64,000 nucleotides of DNA from Cordia subcordata (GCA_028554755.1 JAPTOF010000005.1:4473501-4537500); one strand, 5' to 3'. Shown: positions 21,942 to 33,757, counted from the stretch's first letter. Translations and numbers: made by a program. The notes: a model not told the origin generated them from the letters alone.

Positions 21942-24559
21942 GTTACCCCCCACTCTCTAGGTTAAAGCCTTTCGAATTAGAGAGTAGCAGTTATGCACAA
22001 GACACTGTGATGCTAAAATTCTAGATTTTAGTCGCCATGCAACGACACAAACGTGTAGTGCAAGCCGTGCCATTTGCTAACACGCTATCCTACCAACATC
22101 GTCTACCATTTGCGCACAGCGATTCTCTTTACGAGGGACGCCTACATAATAAGCTTTGGCTCCTCCTTGCTCGCACCTCTGGCAAGCTCGCATGCTATGC
22201 TTTGATGCTGCAAAGCACTGTCCCCTATTAAATAACTTTGGTAAAGGCGGCTCATAATGCAAACTTGTCACTTAGAAGTCCTTCAAGATACTTGACATCT
22301 CCCCAAATAAGATAGATGCGCCCCCTCAGGCCCACATTGCTAAGCATGACTTGCCAAAAGCGTAACTTCAAGACTGTAGCAAGCGGTTACGTTAAAAAGC
22401 AATTTATAGATTATGCATCGTCTCATGTCTTTACCGTGGGAGCCGACTTTGCACATGGCCCCTATCGTAAGGATATTACCCCTTCATGGAGGGCCACACG
22501 TCTCATTATGACGTGTGACCCACTCAATCCAAACTTCGACACATCTTGATTAGAGAACTACTGCGTCTTCATGCAATACTTAATATGTCACATTATGTAT
22601 GCTCACCCGTCATAAACGCTATCTTTGCACAATGAGTATGACATAGTTAATGACCTCGAGCTCGGGGTAACTCGCTGCTACCACCTACTTACCTAGTACC
22701 CGACATGTCGCGCCCTTACTCCAACAAGACGCGATCATCCTAGCATGGACCATCGCCTCACTTAACCATAGACCAAAACAAAGTTCCCCAGTGAGAGCTT
22801 ACGCACGTCATGTTAATAGCGTAATGTCACGCTTCACAGCTAGATGCCTTCTAATGTTCACGCTGCAAAGTGATCTCTTCTCTTATTTACAAGAATAACA
22901 AATCCAATAACGTGTATTCTAGCAGACGTGTCGCATCCCAGATGCTCACACTAACGCCAGTGAGCGAGGCTCTATCTCTCCGTGGTTAAAGTTCGTCAGG
23001 CCCTTAGTTTCACATATCAAGTACTCGGCGTAAGGCCAAGGCGAAGAAGATTAGCATGTAATGATAACGTGACACGCACCAAGTTTTTGACAAATATCCA
23101 CAACACCAAAGCTTAGGTCTTTGACAACAATTCGGCGAGGCACTAAAGGCTTACTATCCATCATTTACGTGACACAAACTTGTGTTGTGATGTAATGCTA
23201 CGCAGTGCTACTGAGGGTAGAACATCACACAACAGGCGACGTTCCAACACCCAACATGTAGTGTAGTGTGTTGTGCCGCTAGTATCAAGCGAACGCACAA
23301 ACCTGGTAGTACTTCCTCTTGCTTAATCATTGCTTACTGTGTAGGGGCCTTCTAGCTCCCAAGCGTCTAATTAAAACTCGAGATAGCATCTAGCTTTCTC
23401 AAGAATCATGTGCTTGCGTAACCTTACCACCTATATGAGACAAAGACGCCCTCGTCCATGCACCAACCCCTTTACGAGCTCATGTTATATCACCACGCAT
23501 CTTTAGAGTTTAGAGTTTAGAGTTTAGAGTTTAGGGATTGGTTTAACACAAAGATACCATACGACGAGAACCGACCTTACACGTAATTCCTTGCGATGCC
23601 AATGCATCATGAAGCGGCGTTACACCTCTATGGCATTGCGTCGTTGATTTGTTCGATCCCTGGTTTCCATATATCCCTGACTCAAACTTTTCTCATATGC
23701 TAAGCAGGTGTCTAACGTGAGCGAGTGCCGGCAAAGATAGCAATTAGGGGCGACAGTCAAGGACAACAACCAAGGTTGGTAGCCGTCACCTATTTGGGGA
23801 AAGTCTAAAACAATATCTGGGGAACTTTCTATCCTTCAAGCGCCCTAATTTGGGGCAAAGCAAGGAAACATGGTGTTAAGAACGTGTTGCACCACACCTC
23901 GTCATTTTGCGTTGCCTACTAGTTACGCGTGTGTGATATCAAAATAATTTCTTCTTCCAAACATCCCTCACCTTCAACGAGCACATCATTGCAGGTAATG
24001 AATCTCTCACTGGAAACTTGCCATGTTTGCAATTATAGGCATCTCACGGCTAAAGTAACATAGCATGCACACCCTAATTATCCAGGCTAGAGGTGGCACG
24101 AGTGGACCGTGCGGCTACCAAGTGCTTAGTGAAAGTCACGAGCCTACAAGGCGCAGAGGCGTGACGGTGACCAAGTATCTCACGAGAGTCTTACTTTGGG
24201 GTAAGCACAGGAGCTCTCCTATACACTAGATCAATAACTCGGGCCTTAAAGGTAAACGTTCAGTAATAACATAAGTTTGAAACCTTCTACTTATTGCATT
24301 TTCCACCCTTTTCTTATGCACGCTCCAAGTTGTCGCTCTCAATGCTAGTAGGTCAATATATTTCTAACATTTAAGGTGCTTCCCGCGATGCAGTTTTGGC
24401 TGTCCGACTTGCCCTTCTGCATTACCCTTACAGGAAGAGTCCCTAGCCATCCCCTTTGTTTGTTGTGAGGCCGCAAGATGCCACTACAGAGTTCTTCGCA
24501 GAAGAAATCTGATGTACCACTGCAGAGAAGGAGTTCAAGTACTATAACGAATCTAGTCA
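21942..24559 (-). other. Element C non-coding 3' region
   Basis: A GC-richer stretch than the surroundings, without long frames in the sense direction. It holds a five-unit heptamer array at 23512-23546. Such long non-coding segments between pol and the 3' LTR are typical of Tat elements. Confidence 0.65.
23512..23546 (+). repeat. Telomere-like heptamer array
   Basis: Four TTTAGAG units are followed by one TTTAGGG, the plant telomere unit, in perfect register (5 x 7 bases). Confidence 0.9.
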
Positions 24560-26282
24560 ACTAAGTGAAGACGTTGTGGTAGTTCAACCAGGGCCCAAAG
24601 ATTGGTCGAGCTCCTCCCTTGAGGGGGAAATAACTATGTTTTAGGACGTTCTTGATTTAGGAATTTGGATCCCACTACATCCCCATTTGTGTGCCATCTT
24701 CAATTCTTACGAGATTAGTCTTAGCCAACTGCATCCACGCGGGTGGAAAATTATGTTAGCGGCACTCATCATTTTACAGCAAAAGGGAATTCACTTCTCT
24801 ATATCAGTTTTCAAGACTTTATTCTCTATCATTCGTTTTGACAAGAAGCCTGCCTAGTTTGGCCTTTCTGCTTACAGATCTTACAAGCTCTTTAGCTATG
24901 TTCGGGCTGACAACAATGTGGTGAGAGAAGTACTTGTTTTTGGCTCGAATACATAGTGTTTGGGATGTTCCATATATGTGGGTCACGGCTGCGAAGAATG
25001 AACTTCCAAAATTAAGCGAGACTCACAGAACCCTTCTTACCTTAGTTGCGGAATGCAGGGGCCAATTATATTATGTGAAAGATCTAATTACTCGCGACAA
25101 CCTAGCTACGAGAGGCTTCGCTGTTTCACTAGAGCCTGGGATACACTTGCTTGTTATAGCCAACCTCGGGTAGGACTTCAAACTCGATAAAAAAAAAGCA
25201 TTAGCCAGCAAGCTCATAGGCCTACTACAGGTGGTGCGACCTCTTCCACTGTAGTTGCTGCTCCGTGCCTCACCAGGTCACATTTTCCCCTAGCTCGAGG
25301 AGTTGGAACAAAACAGAAAGTGACCATAGGAACAATGAAGAGAGCAAAGGCAACTCTAGCCATGAAGGAAGTAAAGGTCCAGAGGATTCCTCAAATAACG
25401 AATCACTAGACCTCCCATTTGACTTAGAGACAGTCAGCATCTCTTCTTCTGACAGTTCAGGTATGGGTGTACTTATCCTCCCGATTTCTATCTTTTATTT
25501 TTGGTGCTAACTTGTTAATGCAGATATGGAAGAAAGACAAAGGGCTGCCACGCTGTAGTTGAGAGACTTGCACAGAGCCAAAAGAGGAAATAAGGTTCAT
25601 CATCCTGACTTCTGCATGGAGAAAAAGCCCTTACTAGCGGATGCCATTGCTTAACTACACCTTCAATTACGAGTCCCGTCCCTGCAACAACCGAGGGTGA
25701 CTCGTTCGCTAGCTTTACTAAGAAAAGTGCAGCGTTGCGTATATATATCTACCCTTTGTTTTATGCATTGCCTTCTCACTTTTCCTTACTGCTTACCTTC
25801 TTTCTAGGTGTAGCTTATTTCAGAAATTTCTTCTTTCATGATAATAGTACCTGAGATTATGAACAAGTGCCAGGACCTTTATCGTCTTCTCGCAGATGAA
25901 CAGGAGGCTTGTGCTAAGGCTAAGAGAAAGCTTGCAAACGAGCATATACGACGTGTTGGGCTAGAAAAAGAACTAGAGAGAGCAATCGTCCTGAGGCAAA
26001 GCGGAGAGGGATCTTGCAGTTGTTGAAATTGCTAAAGAGAAACTTGAGTCCAAGTTTGATTCCCTAGTCAAAGAGGCTAGGAGGAATGCCATGAGTAGGT
26101 ATAAGAAGAGCAGGAAATTTGGTAGGTACGTGGCCAGTGTGTCAAAGTTTAGTTTGAAGAAGGCTGCTGAGCAAGCTGTCAAGAATTGCCTAAGGGAAGT
26201 TCAACATACGTACTCGTACCTTGATATCAGTCGTTTCAAGGTCATTATCACTTCTCCAACACCTCGCCTTAATCGGGCCTAA
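24560..26282 (+). pseudogene. Opposite-strand gene in element C, putative gypsy-type transposase (Transposase_28-like)
   Basis: It runs antisense to gag-pol, in the position of the opposite-strand gene of Grande-type elements. Around 24650-24800 a frame reads LGLRIPLHPHLCAIFNSY, then SLSQLHPRGWKIMLAALIIL, the layout of the putative gypsy-type transposase domain (Pfam Transposase_28, from memory). Downstream are an acidic Ser-rich segment (25265-25460) and Lys/Arg/Glu helices likely to form a coiled coil (25838-26180). Two introns with clean borders can be read: 25461-25523 (gtatgg...gcag) and 25739-25807 (gtatat...ctag). Stops and shifts (for instance in the 24650-24930 block) indicate decay. 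The biochemical role is unknown. Confidence 0.65.
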
Positions 26283-26525
26283 TCAAGTGTTGACCCTACA
26301 TCTATAACATGCTCACAAAAAATAGACGGGACTATTTTGCCAAATTCTACTAATGTGTAGAGGCTAGGCAGTCAAAATACCTTGATACTTCACCCTCTTT
26401 TTGACTGACTTACGTTTTACTTTACTTTGCTTTCTGAAGCACAAAACTATGGATTATGTGAACTCTTGCTTTCGCTATGGTTTAACTGTATGTTCTATCT
26501 TTCCCTTGTTTTGTTTGTTGTTTGT

Positions 26526-26658
26526 TTATATATATATATATATACACACACACACATATATACACATGTATATATATACACATATATATACATACATACG
26601 TATATATATATACAAATGTATGTATGTATATATACATGTGTATATATGTATATATATG
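26526..26658. repeat. (TA)n/(CA)n microsatellite
   Basis: Alternating TA with CA, TACA and TATG variants. The long frames across it are low-complexity artefacts. Confidence 0.95.
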
Positions 26659-26964
26659 TCCTACTGACGCTTTTTAGGCATCTATGGGTTCAAAAGGATC
26701 TTTTTCTTTGCTCACATTGGTTCAAACCCCACAACGCATTGATCTCGTATGGGGCTCTCGTTAGGGTATGCTAGAGATTTGACGCCAATGGTGAGGGATG
26801 GGCGAAGCGCTACAAATTCTTGCGAAGCATTATGGGCTACTTCAGCCCGCAGTTTAGGCTTTCTTACCAAAAGTAAAGATTATCATTAGCCCATGAAGAG
26901 ATAGCAATTGAGCAAAGGCTGTGGTTAATTAGTAAAAGGTAGACTAACTTGTTAGCTTGTGAGG

Positions 26965-27130
26965 GATAGAGACTAATTTGCTAGTGTATGAAAATAGAGA
27001 CTGTTGTTAGCCTTGTGCAAAATAGAGGTTGCTACTAGTCTCATGAAGAATAGAGATTGTTAATCTTGTAGAGAATAGAGATTGTTGTTAGTCTCGTGGA
27101 GAGTAGAGACTGTTGTTACTTTCATGGAGA
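26965..27130. repeat. Tandem array of 25-33 bp units in element C
   Basis: About six degenerate units share the core aatagagattgttgttagt(c)tcgtggag, for example at 26993, 27022, 27049 and 27073. It lies exactly where the pol reading frame of element C ends. Confidence 0.8.
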
Positions 27131-27147
27131 TTCGTTGTAATATCTGA

Positions 27148-27587
27148 CTATGGTGCATCAAGAAAGAAGGTAAGGATCATTGCACTAAAAAAAATATATT
27201 CATGGTAACATTTTTCTTTGACATTCAGTATCTGGTTGTACCCGAAAAATACATCCATAAAGTTGAGAAGTTCATGCCCAGTAGTTGCATTTAGCATCAT
27301 ATCAATGTGTAGGATGGAAAGGAACCCTTGGGGCATGCCTCATTTAAATCTGTGAAATCAATGCAGACTTTCTACTTACCGTTTTTCTTCTTTACCACGA
27401 TGTCATTTGCTAACCATTTTGGGAGGTGTGTCTCCCTAACAAATCCTACATCAATCAACTTATGAACTTCTTCATTGATGAAACAATTCCTCTCAAGGGA
27501 AAATTTTCTATGCTTCTGCTTAACTAGGAAGAATGCTGGATCAACTTGCCACTCGTGAACAATTACTTCCGGGCTTGTTCCTACCAT
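27148..27587 (-). pseudogene. Element C reverse transcriptase, N-terminal part only
   Basis: 27372-27587 reads VGTSPEVIVHEWQVDPAFFL, then FVRETHLPKWLANDIVVKKK, the start of a gypsy RT (I-S-P-x-x-x-x-H and Y-P-x-W-L-A-N-x-V-x-V-K-K-K). 27148-27336 continues with LHIDMMLNATTGHELLNFMD and GYNQI, where the first catalytic Asp lies in FMD (relatives: S-F-M-D-A-F-S-G-Y-N-Q). The YxDD box and everything after it are absent. The two pieces are separated by a frame break near 27350. Confidence 0.9.
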
Positions 27588-27744
27588 ATCGGTATGTGAC
27601 CATGCGAAGCCATCTCTATTGCTACTGAGGAAAATTATTAACTAGCTTGTTAGTCCTGGCTCTAACCCCGACTTGATTTGGATGGTATAACTTGGCTCAT
27701 CGGAGTCAATCTATACCTCATCTAGTTCCTCTAATCGCGGGTGA

Positions 27745-28386
27745 TTAGGTGATGTCGGTGTGGCGGTAACTTCTACATGGTACTAGGTACCATGGCGGTC
27801 CCCCTATCACGGTACAATAGCATATGCGGGTGTCCAATTGCTGCCCCCTTATCTCTCTGATTCCTTGCGTGGTTGGAAACTTGAGAACTTGATGGTAAGT
27901 GGATGGGATTGTTTTCATGTCGTGAATCCATGGTCTTCCTAGTATGATGTTGCACAAGGATAGACAATCTATCCCCTAAAACCTGACATCTATGTTGACT
28001 TCTTCTGCAAAAACTGACATGTGTATCTCTCTGACAGTGTACCTGTGTTGGCCGTCGAAGCCTACCAAAGGGGTAGATCGCCTCACGAGGTGACGTTCAT
28101 CAACCCTCATCTCCCTGAGGTCATCAAGCACTAAAACGTTAGCTGAGCTGCCATTATCTACCAGGATCCTCCGAACCCAGCAATTGGCTACCATAAGTGC
28201 GATTAATAATGCGTCATCATGTGGGTTATTTAGGTAGGCAGTCTCATAATTAGATAATGATATCACCATTTCTAGGCCCAAATCGATTGGTTGTGAGGGA
28301 TGATGATCGTGTCCCACTGCTAGGCATGCATACCTTCTTACTGTAGAGACACTAATCCCACTAATGTGTGATCCCCCATAATGCAA
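27745..28386 (-). pseudogene. Element C protease region (pseudogene)
   Basis: 27976-28386 contains PHDDALLIALMVANCWVRRI and LVDNGSSANVLVL, the retropepsin site of the Tat lineage in which D-N-G-S-S replaces D-T-G-S-S. The C-terminal part, [20 protein letters not shown] (27745-27957), is the conserved phrase between protease and RT (Y-N-x-I-L-G-R-P). Stops separate the segments. An intact enzyme would cleave the polyprotein. Confidence 0.9.
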
Positions 28387-29960
28387 TTCACTGTTTGCTC
28401 ATGCCATGATGGGTTTAATGGGGTCAAATCTTTAGCTTTCTGATTCCCATCTCGTCGAGCTAGGTCTGCTTACCTTTATCGGAGATGAGTTCAGTCAGAT
28501 ATCCTTTATTTAATAATTCAGCTACTTAAGACTATTACATTACTCTGTGGTGTGTTCGTGATCTGAATGAAATTCACACCACTTTGACCTGTCTCTCAGC
28601 TCTACAGGAGATCCTAACTTTGCCGGCCACTTAACGGCATTACGCATGGTCCTTAGGGTGTAAACGAGTTTGGAAGGGGTTATAAAAAGGTTACACTCTG
28701 GAGCTTCTGCTTTCGCTCTGGGTCCTAATCGAAAGGTCGTCTTCTATTGTACGGCCTTTCATTAGTCATCTTACTCTTGCGCCGGCTCTTAAGGGGATAG
28801 GATTCATGTCTCCTTGACTGGCAACCCAAGTGGAGATCCCCTTGCCCGTGATTTGGTAAGGTCCGGCCAAGGTTGGCGCGATCATCTTCCCATTTAATTT
28901 GTGCCCATGCCTTTGTAAGGGCATCTTCCATGGTCTTGGAAAGATACTTTGTAAGTTCCTTATAGAGGTCTAAATATGGCAAAAGTCTTCTTCAGAAGGC
29001 GAAAATTACTGTAGCTATGTTACACTGGGGTATAGATACTTTCTCTCTTTTAAATCTTCCTATATAGTCCTTGAGGGTTTCTCCTCTTCTCTGCATAATC
29101 AAGTGTGGATCGTCTGGCTATTTTACCAACTTTCTGCTACTCGCATATTGTTCCATGAATATGTCAGTTAATTAGGCAAAGGAGGATATGTACACGTTTG
29201 GAAGGTTGGTGTACCATTGTAGTACAAGGCCTTCTAGACTCGAACCAAAGCTCTTGCATATGCTGGCTTCTCTTTTGTCACGGGGAATGGCCACAATGTA
29301 CAACTTCCACTTGTATTGAATTATATAGTCATTAGGATCTATGGTCCCATTGAACAGTTTATATTTGGGAAGGAGAATTTGGTAGGCAAGTTTACCATCG
29401 CAATGGCGTCTACAAAGGGATATTCTACATAGCTAACAGCAACACTTCTTTTTATAGGTGCAGGTACCCCTGGAATTCTTTGGATTAGATATTCTAATTC
29501 GGCGAATTGCCTAAGCATGTCAGGGTATGATTCATCTTGCACGGGGGTTATGCCCTCTCGTATAGCTTTTTGTTAGTTTGAAGGGTTGGCTATGTTGATG
29601 GTGGTGTCAATAGTAGTTGTTGGTATCGTTGCGTTGGTTGTGGCTGCCAAGACTCTACCTCTAGGGGTCTAGTAAGGTTTAGAGTCATATGACTGCATCG
29701 GGTCTACCGGCTCAGTTAGCACGACTTTTCCTTTGTCTTGAGGTGTCGCGTTCGCCAAGAGGACATTGATCTTTTCTATTAGATCTAGGTTCTCTTGTTG
29801 TATAGAATTGCTCTCTGTCTTTACGTCATTGAACTTGCTCTCATACATTGCAAGCTTCAGCTCATAAGCTGCTATATTTGCCAAGATAGCCTGCATATTG
29901 ATGTCCTCACTAGTACTAGGGTCGGATATCATTAGGTTGTTGGTTAAGTGCAAGCGTATC
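28387..29960 (-). pseudogene. Element C gag (pseudogene)
   Basis: Three frames remain. 29669-29953 has an N-terminal coiled-coil-like part (ANIAAYELKLAMYESKFND). 29339-29542 contains RIPGVPAPIKRSVAVSYVEY and PFVDAIAMVNLPTKFSFP, typical of the start of the Tat gag core. 28725-28982 contains KELTKYLSKTMEDALTKAWA, the gag C-terminal helix motif of this lineage, followed by a basic tail. The core between them (28983-29338) is in broken frames. In an intact element it would assemble the particle and bind RNA. Confidence 0.85.
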
Positions 29961-29990
29961 GCTCCTAGTCATAGCGCCAGTTACCGGGGC

Positions 29991-30009
29991 CCCACGGGTG
30001 GGCACCAAA
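29991..30009 (-). other. Primer-binding site region of element C
   Basis: The minus strand reads TTTGGTGCCCACCCGTGGG immediately after the LTR, a decayed version of the TTTGGCGCCCACCGTGGGG-type primer site common in Tat elements. The tRNA identity was not checked. Confidence 0.7.
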
Positions 30010-30010
30010 T

Positions 30011-30592
30011 TGTAAAAGGTGATTTCTACAATCACGGATAAAGTTGACTAGGGCACCGATAACCTGCAAGACTAGAAAGAGAAATAAGTAGCAGAAACCC
30101 TTGACACCGGTGTGGTACCGGCTAAAGATACTCCGATAATCAAGTCAGTGTCGAGCCGTCAAGGAACAAGAATTAGAAATAGCCATAGGATAGGTTTAGA
30201 GCAAACCGTATCTGTTGATGGGCTAGGGTTAAGTGTATGGGCAATGTCCTCTCTCTCCTAGTGAGTCGTGCCTTTATACCCTCTAGGATGTAAGGGCCCT
30301 TTACACTCTTTGGTTCCTGAGTGTATTCCAATCAACTTCTACTATAAGCTGTTATGCTCAACTTTATCGTGTGTTTAGATTATGTATATCTCTCCTTGTG
30401 CATATCCAAGGAAAAGGTCAAGTCGATCCTTAGTAGTAGTCACGTTCTAATATACTAGAAGCATAGAGCAATCAATATCCACTAAGATTTTGGACCTTAA
30501 CCCTGGGCTTTTCGATATATGGCCCAACAAATTGCATCCTATTCCAAACGTAGTGTGGACCTTTTTAGGTCCAACAATTTCTGGCCTAAATA
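30011..30592 (-). mobile_element. 5' LTR of element C
   Basis: On the minus strand it starts TATTTAGGCCAGAAATTG (TG mutated to TA) and ends CCTTTTACA. A TATA box on the minus strand (TATAAAGG) lies at 30271-30278; the 3' LTR carries a mutated version. GCAAG follows at 30593-30597. Confidence 0.92.
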
Positions 30593-30597
30593 GCAAG

Positions 30598-31768
30598 GTG
30601 CTGTTATGAAAACTTGAACCCTGACCTTTAGAAGTAGCAACATTCTAGAGAGGAAAAAATTCCCAATTGATGCTCTGGATGCTACATGTTATCTGTTTGT
30701 GCAAAGTATTTTTAGTTTAAAATGTGTATGACTGGAAGCTTAGATCAGTCCTTTTTCTTACAGCTTCTTTAAGCAAACTTTGCTATATTGGATGATATTG
30801 ATTCTGTTTAGATGTTGATGCACTTTAAGATGAAGTAGAAGTAGTCATTGCGCTCTTAACTCCCAAGAATTCCAAAGTGATGATTACTCATTGCTTGAGA
30901 CTTCTGGCTTTATCAATCCAACATTTATCCATGTTGTGGTAAGCCAATTTCTTTTCATTTTTCCCTTTTTGGAAACAAAAGAACCACACTATCTGTTAGG
31001 ATCCACTTAAAAGTATTTTGACTCCTTTTTTTCATTTTCTATATGTCTATTAATTGTAAGCTTCTTCAAGAAGATCGTAGTTCCCTTTATGCTCTTCATT
31101 TTTCAAATCAGAGTTCTCTGTATGACATAAATGTTTAGTTTTTCTACAATTTGGGCTATTAATTTTTCATTTAAACTATAGGATAATGGAAGGATTAAAG
31201 ACAAGAGATGTATCCATAGCTAAAGTTCTTGAGAAAGAAGACTATAAAGCAACTTTTGGCACATAATTGCAGGTGAGACATGTGCGGTTAGCTCTTTTTT
31301 GGTCTGCCTTGCATGCATTCTTGAATTAATATTAGTCCTTATTGAAAAATTTCTTTTATGCCCCAGCTCCTTCCTAGTAAATTTTGGTATCTCTCTTGCT
31401 CAGTCTATGGATTAGGCATAGATAGAGTAAAGAACATGATGCTACCAGTAGCTTGTATAAGTTCAAGATATCAAATATATGGCTTCAAAACAAAAAGGAA
31501 TATAGTTTGTCTTCTATAGCTGCAAGCTTTTGTGCGATGAAATTGTTTTACTCTTCGCTAAGGTTTTGCTCTTCAATTAATTATTTGGTATTCTAATGTT
31601 CAAAAGAACCATGCTCGAGTACTGTATGTTAAGACGAGTAATCAAATTCGGCTTTTGTCTTTTGCCAACTCCAGTAGAGCCATAGAGACAGTAATGTTCT
31701 TCGAGCCTTCCGCCTTGGTTCTTTTATGTTGCTTGGTTTACTTCTTCCTCAAGAAAATATTATCATAT
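30598..31768. other. Region between element C and the TM9SF fragment
   Basis: AT-rich with short frames only. Two exon-like pieces (about 30825-30945 and 31180-31265) are open and flanked by possible splice sites, but I could not recognise a protein in them. Confidence 0.35.
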
Positions 31769-32100
31769 AGGCATTGCGTTGAATACTCACCTTTTGATAA
31801 ATGGTCACCAGATCCACTGGTTCTCCATCATAAATTCTGATGATTGTTCTCTTATTATTCAGTATGGTTGCCATGATCATGATGAGAATAGAGATGTTGC
31901 AAACTATAACCAATTGGAAACACCATATCAAGTTTAAGAAGAAATCAACTAGAAACTTGTTCATGGAGATGTTTTGGGGCACCCGCTAAATCTGGGTTAC
32001 TATGTATTCATGATGGAACTGGTGGTCAAATCTTGGCATTTCAATTGTTATAATGAATTTTGCGCTGCCCAGATTCTTATCAACTAAAAACCATAAGAGG
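31769..32100 (+). pseudogene. Transmembrane 9 superfamily (TMN/endomembrane protein 70) fragment
   Basis: In shifting plus-strand frames this reads like the start of the membrane domain of a plant TMN7-type protein. In order: a decayed WASRWDTYLL block near 31770; IHWFSIINS at about 31811; MIVLLLFSMVAMIMMR at about 31840 (first membrane segment); RDVANYNQLET at about 31891; INWKLVHGDV at about 31945; GLLCIHDGTG; then GISIVIMNFALPRFLS up to about 32085. At least four frameshifts and stops break it, and nothing of the remaining protein is present. TM9SF proteins are nine-span Golgi/endosomal proteins; this copy cannot make one. Confidence 0.85.
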
Positions 32101-32625
32101 TTTCACAAACGCCAAGCACTTCAATCACACAAGGGCATAGCATGACCGCACATTGCATGGTCATTGTTGCACTAGTTTTTCTAAATTTTTTGACAAGAGA
32201 GTTTAATTTTTGGGTTTTAATTAGTTAGCTTTTAAGTTTTCCCTTTCTACAAAAATTTAAATATTTGATTAGTAAGTTATATGAAATTATTGTAATTCTC
32301 AATTTCTCACTATAATTAGATTTAGTATATACTAATATCTTGTATAGTTTAAATTAGTATATATTTTACATATAACTCATATAATAAGGTTTAGATATAC
32401 TCTATATATATAATAAGGTTTAGAAATACCCCTGCACTTTTTATGATGAACAACTTATATTAATTTTAATTTGGTAATGTAAATTGTTTTAGGATACTGT
32501 GAGTCATTTTTTAATTTTTTCTTTAATAGAAAAGGTGGTTAACTATACAAAAACTATGATACTAACCAAAAGTTTCATATTTCTTTTTTCTTATCTTATC
32601 AATTTTATATGTTTTTCGTTCAAGT
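32101..32625. other. AT-rich intergenic, nothing recognised
   Basis: No coding, repeat or RNA structure was recognised. Confidence 0.5.
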
Positions 32626-33140
32626 AAATTTCATGATTAGTCTCCATTATTAACTCATTTTTTAAATTGGTCCCTGTTGTTTTAAAATATTCAATTTAGT
32701 CCTTAATATTTTACAAAAATATTCAAATTAGTCCTTAATATTTCACTAATATAGTCAAATTAGTCTGTATTATTTAGAAATATTCATATTAGTCCTTAAT
32801 GTTTCACAAAGATAGTCAAACTAGTTCCTGTTGTTTGAAAGAAAGTTTATTTTAGTCTTTAATATTTTATAAACTTACTCAAATTAGTCCTAATCTCTTT
32901 TATTCATTTTTTTTCTTAAAACAGGGACTAATTTGAGAAAATTTGTAAAATATTAAAGACTAATATAATTATTTTTCTAAATAATGGGGACTTGTTTGAC
33001 TATTGTTGTAAAATATTAAGGACTAATATGAACGCTTCTAAACAATAGGGATTAATTTGACTATATTTTCAAAAACGTTAAGGACTAATTTAAATTTTAA
33101 AAAAAAATGAGAAAACAATAGGGACCTATTATGAATTTTT
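32626..33140. mobile_element. Foldback element with subterminal repeats
   Basis: The left end aaatttcatgattagtctcc pairs with the right end gggacctattatgaattttt, and the two arms (about 250 bp each) continue as diverged inverted repeats. Within each arm a unit of the type attcaaattagtccttaata recurs four to six times (left), or as its complement taaggactaatttgaa (right). No coding capacity. It resembles a MITE or Mutator-like non-autonomous element with long TIRs. Confidence 0.75.
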
Positions 33141-33757
33141 GTTAATGATAAAAATTAATAATAAACTATATAAATTGGACATATAACTAAATCAATAATC
33201 TCTTTACGAATTTCAGAAAGGACACGATTAATTCATTATTTCAATTAAACAATTATAATACATATAAACATAAAAAAAGCTTTCTAAATAATTTTTAATG
33301 ATAAATAATATATGGTAAGTAATTAGTGACATATTAATGACTATTTGGAAGAAATGAATTCTATAAAATTTTGTGGAATTCATTTAGAAATCTAATTTTT
33401 TATGTTTGGAAGTAATATTTTAAAATATAAAATTTATTTGAAAATATAGAATTTACTAACTCTTGATTTGCTCAAGCTTTATCTAACTATTAACGAAAGA
33501 GGTGAAATTTACAATTCCACAAAAGCTAAGTTAAAAAAAAAAATCTTTTAGAGACAAAGATATCCTTTTAAAATATAACATATTATAATACTACTACTTA
33601 TATAAAACCTTTTTTTACAATCCTTAATATGACTATAACTTTTTGGCCTATCAATAAAGAAGAGTAAAGGTATACTATACTAAACTTTCTAGGATTTCAG
33701 GTTTAGATATAATATATTGCTGAAGGTCATATGAATATGAACTTAACAATTTCACTA
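33141..33757. other. AT-rich intergenic left of element D
   Basis: No gene was recognised. The last five bases, CACTA (33753-33757), may be the left target duplication of element D; CACTA recurs at 53212-53216. Confidence 0.45.

Larger units (their letters stand above)
21360..30592 (-). mobile_element. Ty3/gypsy element C, Tat/Grande-like, with opposite-strand gene
   Basis: A 9233-bp element has LTRs of 582 bp each (21360-21941 and 30011-30592) and flanking GCAAA/GCAAG, four of five matching. On the minus strand the order is LTR, primer site, gag, protease, RT. Protease motif LVDNGSSANVL, the NIILGRPW phrase and the long non-coding 3' part with an antisense intron-containing gene place it in the Tat lineage, closest in layout to Grande. 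Pol stops inside RT: the rest of RT, RNase H and integrase are missing, replaced by a tandem-repeat segment. All frames are damaged. Confidence 0.92.

Noticed and set aside
22037..22549. Short frames on both strands in GC-richer sequence
   Set aside because: They fall in the non-coding 3' part of element C with no recognisable motif.
26401..26774. Two overlapping Tyr/Ile/His-rich plus-strand frames
   Set aside because: Translation of the TA/CA microsatellite.
26965..27130. Possible CRISPR-like array
   Set aside because: The units are contiguous and degenerate without unique spacers of constant length, and the genome is plant nuclear; it is a retroelement tandem repeat.
30825..31265. Exon-like pieces before the TM9SF fragment
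   Set aside because: Open stretches with plausible splice borders exist, but no frame matches TM9SF or any other family I recognise.
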